DNA from: Phaffia rhodozyma
Lineage: Eukaryota; Basidiomycota; Tremellomycetes; Cystofilobasidiales; Mrakiaceae
Direction: 5' to 3'
Length of the DNA stretch: 64,000 bases
NCBI GenBank assembly: GCA_014706385.1
Contig: JACGZH010000002.1
Span: 1,798,001-1,862,000, forward strand
The notes beneath the pieces are model-generated. The model worked only from the letters and a program-made list of their open reading frames with translations, was not told the origin of the DNA and searched no databases. A program made the translations under genes and the position numbers. Positions 24,328 to 36,150 of this stretch are shown here, in pieces. The stretch's first letter is position 1, and each line of letters begins with the position of its first letter.

Positions 24328-25062
24328 ATGTACAAAATTTCTACAAGCCCTCCTGTGTTTTCGAAATACAATGTAGGCGACCGAGTCCTCTTCTACCCTC
24401 ACCCTTCACAGCCGGAAGAGTCACATCATCAACCCTGCTCGTCATCAACATCACCACGAACTATTCCGTCGACCAAACCTCAACAGGTGTCCACTCCTTG
24501 CACCCGAGAAAAACGTCGAGACTCGTCTAACTCGGACCAATTGACCGGTCCAGATAATTCTGAAGTCTCCACTGGCGTCGTTGAAAAGGTTCAGGTCATT
24601 CCTGCCCAGGTAACAGATGCCTCTCTCCTCTCTTTCTTCTCTTTCTTCTCTTTCTTCTCTTCCTTCCCTTTGTTCTCCTTCTCCTTCCGGCACAGAGTCA
24701 AACCTTATAAAGATCTTTCTCGGATGCATCTATGGGCACTTTTGAACAGTATGTCGAAGGAGGGCCGTTCTCCTCGAGTCCACCCGGATGGCGTGGGATA
24801 GTAGAAACAGACGGAATCAATTATCTCATCAAGGAAGACCGGTCCGGTCTGGCTGCAGGTTCGTTTTTATTTCCAGATGTTATCTCTCTTCGTCCATCGT
24901 GTCAGGAGTTCGCAGGGAGCCAGCCGGGAAGCAACGAACCCTTTCTTCTTCTCCCTTTTCTTCTTGCCATCCAATCGTGTGAACGCTGACGACTGATCTA
25001 TGACTCTTGCATTGTACTCAGTCTATAACGATGACGAGATCGTCAGTCTCACAGGGACTTAG
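24328..25062 (+). CDS. Small Hva1/TUDOR-type domain protein
   Basis: Three exons: 24328-24609, 24750-24858 and 25022-25062, together 432 bases (143 residues plus stop), all in frame. Exon 1 begins MYKISTSPPVFSKYNVGDRV; the segment VGDRVLFYP is the first strand of the fungal and bacterial Hva1_TUDOR/DUF2945-type fold. A Ser/Pro-rich insert of about 50 residues follows, then STGVVEKVQVIP. Exon 2 gives GIVETDGINYLIKEDRSGLA and exon 3 VYNDDEIVSLTGT. The order VGD, TGVVEKV, YLI-x-(N/E)-D-R-(T/S)-G and the final IV-x-L is the domain pattern. Its role is unknown; the name comes from a hypervirulence-associated fungal protein. The large insert between strands 1 and 2 is unusual. Confidence 0.7.
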
Positions 25063-25276
25063 GGAGTATCTGACGCATATGCACATACACACATACATAT
25101 ATATCTTTTCTGTTTTGTTCAAGATTCTGTGTGACCCCTCTGAGGCAATACATGTGAATAAGGAAGAAGAGAGAGATAGAGGAAGCTGATCATTGTTATA
25201 GATTCAGCCTCCCCAAACAGATGGACGGATGATTAAGATGAGATTTATAATGAAACAAAGACAAAGAACCCCAAAT

Positions 25277-28200
25277 CTAAACTTCCCCCATCCTCCAGAC
25301 ATCTACCCCACCGTCCGCTCTGTTCACTTTACTATCCACCCAGCTGATGACCAACGTCAACAGAGCCGATATCAGATACGTCAGATCAAACAGACTGTTG
25401 AACGCCACGAAAGGTGGCAAGGATGAAACGAGCAGACTGTTCTCTGGGTCTGGATCGTCCTCGTCCGGTGGAGGTAATGATGTTCGGAGTTGGATCAGTA
25501 GCGACAACAAGTAGAGCGTCTGTTGTCCCCTCAGGACGGAAACGGATAGGACACAACAGTAAGCGATCGCACGACGTATCATTATTTATAATAATAAATG
25601 ATCAGAATAAACAAACGGACCATGAGTTGAGCCAACCCCAATAATAAAACGACTCCGCCTACACTCGCGCTGCCCAACTTTAACGCTCTCGATATCGACC
25701 TCATCACATACTGAATGCTTGACAAGATGATCACTCCCACGAGACCCAACGAGATCTGTCTCGACCAGAGCGGCACGTCCACCTCGAACGGGAGATGACT
25801 CAATGCGAGGGCGATCAAGTAAGAGATCCAATCGGATGTGTGGTTCTGATGAAGGTTGGATGAAGCTGAGGAGGATGAGGAAGAAAGCAAAGTTGAAGAC
25901 GAATTATGGGGCATGGTGCCCATCGTTGACGGCAGGATGGATGCGGATCTGGTCGAGTTGGCAAGGGGACTTGACAACGACAACGAGGGATCGGAAAGAA
26001 AGATTTGAGGGAGGATAAACAGATTCACGATCGCCATGATGATTCGACAGACGCAGTCTAATCCCGATATCGAAGATAACGTTCTGTTGGTCAAAACAGC
26101 CCATATCTCGCTCCAACTGAAATATAAGAAGAAGAAGAAGAAGAAGAAGAGGGGCATGCCAGCTCACAAGCAGCAAATAAATCTGTACCGTACACAAAGT
26201 ATGACCGGTTTTGTCGTTGTCGGTTAGCCTATGGTCTACTGACGCAATTTCTACTCGCGAAACGAAGCACGCTAGACTCACAACCTATACTGTTCCAGAC
26301 TCTTCCATATAGAGTAGATGAAAACTCCATCGTTGACTGGATTGAGATCCACACAAATAATAAGAAAAAGAAGCGCAAACTGTTAACCTGTATCCGGTGG
26401 AGATACGCCGTCTGATCAAGGAAAGAGGAATACTACCTTTCGGATTTTCATCGCGCCCAAATTTTTTGAGATCTGTATCTCCATCATCTCTAGCCCGGCA
26501 ATCTCCTTGTTCAAAGACGATCTTTCTACAAGAGAGAAGGACATCAGCGGCGTTGTTCTCTCCATCCTAGTGATCGATTTCTCGTAAGGGTGATGAACTC
26601 AGCCAACGCACCATCCGAACCTCCAGCAATCGTTTTTAATGTGCGTCTCAACCACCCAGGATCCACCTATGCCCATACACAATGCCTCGATGAATTATTA
26701 GAATGCTCTGTTCGGGGCCTGAGTAGCATGCAAGACGATCAATAACAGACGAACCTGGTTGGCCCCGGTCCTTCGAAGCTCTTCTTTTTTGATTGAGAGA
26801 TCTCTTCTAACATGATAGAGAGATCGCTCAGCGTTCAACAGATCTTCGGAGCTGATCGCTTGCCTGTTCGTTTTGTTTGTTGTTGTTTCAAGTCCAATAG
26901 AGAGAGATAAGGATGTCGAAAGATGATACCCTCCCGGAAACAAAAAAAAATGACGTGGAGAGGAGAGGACGAACCAGTGGCCACGACTCATGTTTTCCAA
27001 AAAGCTCAAAGCCGTTGTGATCGATCCGAACCCAGAAAGTCCACCCAGGATGAGAACACCAAGGACAGATGCTCTCATGATCGCAAAGTTGAACAGGCCT
27101 GTCACACCAAGCACAGAATGACGAGCGCGCTTGAGTATTGAGAGCTAGAAGAAGGGCTTGTTCTGCCGGATTCGAAGGCAAGCAAAACAGAGAGAACTCA
27201 CCTGTTCCTTGTTCTTTCATTCCAGCCGGAACAGGAATACAGGCAAAAAGGAATAGACAGCCCGAGAAGGGAACCATTGCAAGGATATACCGTCTACTCA
27301 GGCCTCTCTTTGTCGGTCTACTCGATGTGTTTGCTGGTGTTTTTCGTGCAGATAGTATACGGGAACCGAAAGGTGAGGGTGAGGAGAAAAAAGGGATGGA
27401 TGGGCGAGCGGAAAACATATGATCCGGGACTAACCTGATCGACGATATCGAGTGAGAAGCATGGATTGAAAGAACGGGATGGCTAGAAGCAAGAGAACGA
27501 GAAGAAAGTTGATGGAGATGTTCCAGTTGATCTTGCGTGATCTACATGGTTTGCCGAAGAGGGTCATACACGTCAGAGAGTGGACTATTGACTTTTAGAG
27601 TAAATACAAGTGCGCGAAACATACCTCGGATGGAGAAATCCAACTGATTGCATGAAGACCAAGCATAGAAGCATACAACTCTCTGAGAAGCAGCATGAGA
27701 ATATCGTTCTAGCTCGTTCAGAATCGACATGGCTCAACGTCAGCATGTGTCGAGCATGGACGGGAAGGTTAAGGCGTGATCCACATGACGGGAAACAAGT
27801 CTCACCTGGCGAGACCTCCGTGATGAGCCGACCTCTTTCCGGTGACCTCCTTCATTGAAGCATCGTCCTCGTTTTCAACATGAGCAACGCTCCTGGGGAA
27901 TCTCCCGCGCCCTCCGCCGGTCGGCGAGGGAGACTTTACCGAGAGCATGAATGTTTCCGTTGAGAGGTCTAAGTTGGAATCTTGACGAGCGTATCCATCC
28001 CTGGGGGAGTAGGGAAGCGTAGCCAAGCTGGTGGTTGACGGATGCCTTGTCGGTTCGGGAGTGAGAAAGGGTGTGGTCAAGTCTATGGGGAAGAGAAGAA
28101 GCCGTGTGGAGAGATCATATGCACCAAGGAGAGTCAAACAAAGAGCCGGAGAGTGTACTGTGCTGTGACAGACCTAGACAATTCGAGAGCCTTACGAACC

Positions 28201-28419
28201 TTCATCATCGTTGGCCGAACAGACAGTGTCGCTCGATGTGGGAATCAAGTACTCTGGCTTGCTCACTCTTCTCAGCGCAGGACTCAGTGTTCTCTTAAGA
28301 AACTTTCGACAGGCAAAGAAGAAGATGAGCCGAAGGACAAGAAGGAAGAACGAGTCGAACAACAACGGGGTCTCTGCTTGGACCTTTGCGATCCGGGAAG
28401 GAATCAGAGATGTTGCCAT
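25277..28419 (-). CDS. GPHR/GPR89-family multi-span membrane protein
   Basis: Member of the Golgi pH regulator / GPR89 (plant GTG) family, proposed anion channels of the Golgi or ER. The start at 28419 gives MATSLIPSRIAKVQAETPLL and TM1 (FFLLVLRLIFFFACRKFL). A long loop follows (DLTTPFLTPEP onward, about 90 residues, Ser/Pro-rich). Later exons carry LGVTGLFNFAIMRASVL with GGLSGFGSITTALSFLE, the family LSGFG signature, then a cytosolic coiled region (LLNAERSLYHVRRDLSIKKE). The C terminus has VDVPLWSRQISLGLVGVIIL, LGLAQLM joined by splicing to TLYLLSLLIQLR, and the last helix LFDLTYLISALLTLVISW. About eight exons; an intron near 26127-26151 holds a GAA repeat. Order and motifs match the family; the long first loop is longer than usual. 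Confidence 0.85.
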
Positions 28420-28824
28420 CTGGGCAAGGAGGAGATTTCTGAAGGCAACGTTTTCCCAAGCGTCCTTCGTTTGAGATGGATGTATTCGGAGCTTAGGAGA
28501 GTATGGTCTACGGATCGAACTGTGTTGTATCTGTCCGAGCAGTGGTGGCTACCGTCGTCGTTGCTGTTGCTGCTGTTGCTGCTGCTGTTGCTGCTGCTGC
28601 TGCCGCCGTTGCTATTTGACTGTCCCGAATGTAATTCACTTTTTATGCGGGCCTCCAAAGATTTAGCTTATCTGGTCGACTGCGGAATCGTCCAGCATGT
28701 TCTCATGACTCTTCGTTCTCTTTACAACCATGGTTCATTCTATATTCATTTCTGTCTGGATGTTCTCCTCGGAAAACTTTGGTCTTTTTACATGAGCTTT
28801 TCCTTGTCGGTTCTCGTACTCTTC
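28420..28824. other. Promoter/5' UTR of GPHR gene and 3' flank of HOM2
   Basis: 405 bases between two minus-strand genes. A trinucleotide tract (CTG/TTG on plus, CAG/CAA on minus) occupies 28561-28613. It lies 140-195 bases upstream of the GPHR start, in the likely 5' UTR. Confidence 0.55.
28561..28613. repeat. CAG/CAA-type trinucleotide repeat
   Basis: About 17 consecutive triplets of GCTGTT/GCTGCT type, CAG/CAA on the minus strand. It is non-coding as far as I can tell, being upstream of the GPHR start and out of frame with it. Confidence 0.85.
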
Positions 28825-30276
28825 TTACTCCAAAGAGACAACACCCTGGGCGACGGCCTAAAGAGAACAGAGGCAAGGAGATGGATCGAGTGAGTATACT
28901 TGGATCAAGACATCAATGGAAATGAAGATTTTAAAGAAGATTTAGCCACTGACCAACTCGGCGTTGATGATGGAAGAGGTAGCAGCTCCGATTCGGACGT
29001 TGTCGCTGAGGCAGACAAACTTGATGTCCAGCACAGGGCACTCTCTGATTCGGCCAACGACCACGGTCGCTCCGTCGTGAAGGTTCCTGTCAAGTCGAGG
29101 CTGGGGTCGATCTTGCTCCTCGAGCACGACCAAAGGAGTAGGAGCAGCCGACGGGACCTTGGACGGACCGAGAGACTGGGTGAGACAGCTGTACGACCTC
29201 ATGGCCTCCGCGACGGCTTCCGGGCTGGGCGCAGGTCGATTCTTGAACGACACAGACACACACTCGCTGTTGAAGAAGGATCGCCGGGCGGAGAGATGTG
29301 AAGAAAAGGAGTATCAGGTCATGGTTGTCAGCTAAAAGGAAACACTGTGCAACGCACAGAAATTTCAGGAATAAAAGGAGAAACTAACGTGTGACCATCG
29401 AGAACGGCGACTCGGTTGCACGAGGCGCTGACCTTAAGGGGGCTCTCCGAGTGGAGATCGAACCCTTTGCCTTCAGGAAGGACTCCTCCAAGGATCTTGG
29501 AAGCTTCCCACTCGATCTTCTCCTCCTCACCTCCAATGTAAGGGACGACGTTGTCGAGGATGTCCATGGAAGGAACACCAGGGTATCCACCGCCGGAGAT
29601 TGCCTGCATGGTGGTCACCATGCATTTGTCAAGAGGTCCGAACGCATCTTCGAGCGCCTTCAAGGGAACGACGAGACCGGTGGTGGAGCAGTTGGCGTTA
29701 GTGACAATGAAACCCTTCTGAAGAGGTGGCGACAAGGAAGCCTGCTGGGCAGGGATGACCTGGATATGCGAAGGGTTGACGGTGGGAACGATGAGGGGGA
29801 CAAGCGGATCCTGTCTGTAGTTCTTTGCGTTTGAAAAGACAGCAAACTCGGCCTTTCGGAAGGCTTGTTCTGTAGGAGGAGGAATTGGAAAACCAAGGAA
29901 CTTGTGAGAATGACGTAGGAAGAACAGGGAAGGAAGGAAAAAAGAAAAGAAAAAAAGAGACAGATAGAGAAAGGCGCAACGAACCGATATCTCCGGCGGC
30001 GTCAGCATCAAGACCAGAAAAGATGATCTTGCACTCCTGGAAGCCGTCCTCCGGGTCACACTTCCTCACGGTCATCTGCTTGACAGCCTCAGGGATAGGA
30101 ACCGACTGCTTCCACTTGGTAGCCTTAGGGTAAGCCTGACCGGCCGACCGGGGAGAGGCTCCTAGGGCGTGGATCTCGAAGAACGGGTGTGAGGCGAGGA
30201 GGGTGATGAACCTCTGTCCGACCGTTCCGGTGGCTCCCAAGATTCCGACCTTAATTTTCTGTTGCGACGATGACAT
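28825..30276 (-). CDS. HOM2: Aspartate-semialdehyde dehydrogenase
   Basis: Makes aspartate-4-semialdehyde from aspartyl phosphate with NADPH, the second step towards threonine, methionine and isoleucine, in the cytosol. The start at 30276 gives [20 protein letters not shown], whose GATGTVGQR is the NADP-binding turn. Then come [33 protein letters not shown] and the catalytic block [17 protein letters not shown], where Cys is the nucleophile. [18 protein letters not shown] follows, and [15 protein letters not shown] with the conserved R and H. The final exon is only 33 bases: INAEL is spliced to [10 protein letters not shown] at 28825. Four exons are seen. It shares its promoter with SHR3, and a TGACTC site suggests Gcn4-type control. 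Confidence 0.95.
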
Positions 30277-30769
30277 GCTATGTGTGTGTGTGTGTGTGTG
30301 TGTGTGTAAACGAATGAGTGAGTGAGTGATTGTATGTTAAAGATGGTCAAAAAAAAAAAGGGATCATAAGAAATTACGTTCATCCGCGCTGACTCGGATA
30401 AAGTGGCCGATGCAATTGAAGAGGCAAGAAGAAACCTCTGGGAATCGCATGTAAATTTAACCCTAACAGCTATCTTACCCTCGTATGCGCAGTAAGATCT
30501 CTTTGGGTGCTCATTCCCAATCGAGTGCTTTCCTTTTCCCTCCGCTATCTTTTTCGTTTGAGAAGACATTCGGTAGGACCATCATTGGAAGGATCTCGTG
30601 GTGAAAACATCCTCTGTTGAGAATCTATTGTGTATGTGGTTGTTTCAGTGGATTTATAGCATTGGATCAGTCGTATTAATGGCATGCCTACCTCTTTCAA
30701 CCCGATGCTCCACGTGATGATCATCGACGGCGACTATCTAAAAGTAGAGAATTCAACGCTTGCTCAAAT
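30277..30769. promoter_or_regulatory. Divergent promoter HOM2/SHR3
   Basis: 493 bases. A TG repeat lies at 30281-30307, directly in the HOM2 leader. TGACTC (Gcn4-type core) is at 30390-30395, 114 bases upstream of HOM2, and CACGTG at 30711-30716, 54 bases upstream of SHR3. A ten-base A run is near 30350. Confidence 0.65.
30281..30307. repeat. TG dinucleotide repeat
   Basis: About 13 TG units ending four bases from the HOM2 start codon, hence within its 5' UTR. Confidence 0.9.
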
Positions 30770-32117
30770 ATGGTATCCTGGACGACGTGTATCATTACAT
30801 CCACCGCCTTCCTTTTAGGTAAGTATATATATCGATGCGTCTACGATGAACCAAGACGATCTCAAGCGATGACATGGTCTCTGATGTCCTTGTTGTATAA
30901 TCGATGTAGGCACGACATCTGTCCATTGGATTGCGGATGGGGGGACGTTATGGAGGTGAGCTCCGGGCTTCGTCTCTAATTCTTCTTCTGTCTATTGTTC
31001 TGGCTTTCATGTGTACCGCCAATGTTTTATAAAGGCAAGAAAGAAAGAAGAAAGAGTGCTCACCCATCCGCTTTATCTATAAATTCGTCCGCTCGCTTGT
31101 AATCAGATCCCCAGTGACGAACGAAGCTTTGCTGGCAGCGTTAACCTACTACTCTAGCTTCGTCTCCGCCCCACCCATCGTATTCTATACCTGGTCGTCT
31201 GCATGCTTCATCGCAGTGACCGCGATCACTGTTAGAGTCCTTCTTGGATGGAAGGGTGTCGGTGGTAGAGGCCGAAGCGGTGAATTCTTGTTTGATGGGG
31301 CTAGTCTTTGTGAGATCTCTTTCTCTGTCTTTGTTTTTGGTCGGTCTCTTACAATGATGGGCTGATGTTCTGTCTTGTTCTCCTCAGTCTTGTTTGTCTA
31401 TGTGCTCTTCACTCACATCGAGTCCATCAACCCAAGTATGTATCGGTCTTGATTAGTTGTTCTTGTGCATACATGTCAATGTCTGGCGAATACATACGTC
31501 GATCTGACCTTTTCATTCTCATCTCCCCCTCTCTTCGAATAGGCTACCAGCAGATCCCGCGATCTATTCCGTCACCACTCCCTTCCAAATACCTCGAGAC
31601 TCGACCGGAGCTCATCGTCGCCATCCGAGATCTTGCCGCTAGTCACGCCATTACCGCTGTCGCCTTGACCGGCGTACTGATCATGCAGGTCAGCTATATT
31701 CTCTCCTTCTTCATTCGTGTCCGTGACTTGTATATGTGATGGTATGCTGAGACAATGAACGGGGATTTTATATAAAAAACGGCTACACTACAGGGAGCAC
31801 GATACTATTCTACTACGTACGACACCTCCGACGTTCCGGACTCATCACTGTTGTCACCCGTGTCACCTTCAGCGTCATCCATCGATCTGGTCCGACAAGG
31901 CCGAAGCGCTGCTGAATCGGACGAGGTCAAGAAGGAGAGCCCGACCAAGCTGAACGCATCTCCGGTGTCAAGATCATCCGGGAGTCCTCGACGGTCGTTG
32001 ACAGCCTCGGTCCGAAAGGACGGTCGGCGTGATAGATCGAGCACGAGTTCGCCCAGACGGTCCACCCGGTTGCTTGCCACCAATGGTGTCTCTTCTTCCG
32101 AGGCCAACGATCTCTAG
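30770..32117 (+). CDS. SHR3: Shr3 amino-acid permease chaperone
   Basis: ER membrane chaperone that lets amino-acid permeases fold and leave the ER. Exon 1 (30770-30818) gives MVSWTTCIITSTAFLLG. The frame continues over an intron into TTSVHWIADGGTLW, then SPVTNEALLAALTYYSSF, the Shr3 hallmark after TM1. TM segments include PPIVFYTWSSACFIAVTA and the key block FDGASLFLFVYVLFTHIES (FDGASL is typical). Near the end comes LAASHAITAVALTGVLIMQ, followed after splicing by ARYYSTTYDTSD. The C terminus adds a hydrophilic Ser/Arg tail of about 100 residues (KKESPTKLNASPVSR and SSPRRSTRLL), longer than in yeast. Six coding exons. Divergent from HOM2, also an amino-acid gene. Confidence 0.88.
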
Positions 32118-32798
32118 AGGAAGAAGAGGAAGCGACGATGCGAAGGACGGGGCTCAACGGGTGGGTGCATCATGTTTGAAAGGGAAAGTAGAAGTAACCA
32201 AATACAGTGAAAGACTTTGTGGAAAGGGTTTGTTTTCTATTTCATTTTATTTTTCCTCTATCCCGTAGCTCATTATATAATCTATCTGTTCCTCTATCCT
32301 TTATCTTTCTCTATCTCTGTCTCTGCCTGTCTCCGTCTGTCTCTGTCTTTCTCTCTTACTTGTTTAATCTTAATGAATGAGCTGTACACCCAGCGGACAT
32401 ACATCCATTCGATGGGCCATGCCGATGGCAGGACAGAGATAGCTATGTGCGCGTGGACCGCCAGAGATGCCGGAGAGAAACCGATGGGCGAGGCGAATGG
32501 GAGAGCTTGGGGGGGGGGGGGGGGGGGGGGCGGCTGATGGCATGCGCAGTTAGGAACCGAGGTTAGCTTCCTGGCTGGCTGGCTAGGGTTAGGAACAAGG
32601 CTAAGAACAGAACTAGAAAAAAACCAGGGCCAGGAACAGGGCCAGGACCAGGACCAGGAACAGCTTACGTAATTAAAAAATGTAACGCCCTCTCGCCCTT
32701 TTTTTTCTGCCTTTTCTCTTGCCTACTCTTTTTCATCTCCCTTCCGTCGAACCTTCACCCTCACCAACCTCCCCCCGTTCATCTCACACACACTCACC
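32118..32798. promoter_or_regulatory. Intergenic, SHR3 3' flank and ATP2 promoter with poly-G and CCAGGA repeat
   Basis: 681 bases between two plus-strand genes. T-rich SHR3 3' flank comes first. A 22-base G run is at 32509-32530. GGCTGGCTGGCTAGGGTTAGG lies near 32572-32592, and a degenerate CCAGGACCAGGA/CAGGGCCAGGAACAG repeat at 32626-32664, directly upstream of the ATP2 leader. Confidence 0.6.
32509..32530. repeat. 22-base poly-G tract
   Basis: Uninterrupted G run on the plus strand, then CGGCTG. Long G runs can form G-quadruplexes and are often wrong in length in assemblies. It lies 270 bases upstream of the ATP2 start. Confidence 0.85.
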
Positions 32799-35380
<2,582 letters not shown>

Positions 35381-36150
35381 GAGAAGAGTTGTCGAATGTG
35401 TTTCGAGGTGTCAGAGTTGTCTTTTATGAATGTTTCTATCTCCTTAAACAATGTTAGCAACAATAGCAAACACGACGACATCGTCTTTTTTGGCTCCATA
35501 GTGTGAACATCTCTAGCCAAAATCGACGAAAGCGCAAGAGGGACGATAGATTGCCTTCTGCGACAAGCTTTGAACATCATAAACTCTACTAGATGAGCCC
35601 ATCTATCTTTTGATTGGTTCGAAACAAGGAAAAGTTGGACAGACACGGTCTCTGTCGGCCGTGTTAGTTAAGGCCTTTCTCTACATCCCTGCACGTTTCA
35701 CTCTTCTTTCTCTACTCCTCCTCATGCACGCCTTTCTTGAGGATGCTTTCAGAGTATGTCCTCGACCAAGCTCGTTGAGGAGCTCGTAAGCTTACGAGAT
35801 GGGTCCCTCTGAATGTTCTATCTATGCACTATGTTACAATTCAAGTTTCTGTCACATCCTCCCCCCCCCCTTACTTTGTTCTCCTGGAGAATGGAGCAAA
35901 CAGAAACAATCACCTCGAGTGATGTAAGAAAAGAAAGAAAGAGAGTGTAAGTGACAAGAGAAATACATCCATCAGGACCTCTTTCTCTTCGTTGACGTAT
36001 GTACATATATCGAGATACTATTTCTCCCCCTTAGTCCTTCCCATCCTGTCTCTCTGCTCCGACCCTGTTTCTTGTTCTTCTTACGCACGTCCGAGTAGGC
36101 AGAATGGAAAGGAAAAGACGCAAAAAGATAGATGCCCAGGATATCGGAGG
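35381..36150. other. Intergenic, convergent 3' flanks of ATP2 and TAF1
   Basis: 770 bases. Mostly 3' flank. Notable: a perfect 16-base palindrome CTCGTAAGCTTACGAG at 35783-35798, and a C run near 35862-35871. No open frame with local codon use is seen. Confidence 0.5.
35783..35798. repeat. Perfect 16-base palindrome
   Basis: CTCGTAAGCTTACGAG reads the same on both strands. It lies between the convergent stops of ATP2 and TAF1 and might act as a terminator-like hairpin or a protein site. Confidence 0.7.

Noticed and set aside
28404..28658. Ser/Asn-rich frame overlapping the GPHR start as an upstream ORF
   Set aside because: Its first codon is TTG, not ATG, and it only reflects the CAG/CAA tract.
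29391..29834. 147-codon open frame antisense to HOM2
   Set aside because: It lies wholly over the catalytic exons of HOM2 and is explained by their codon bias.
32572..32592. Telomere-like repeat near AGGGTTAGG
   Set aside because: Only a single unit, in a simple GGCT/AGG context; no tandem array.
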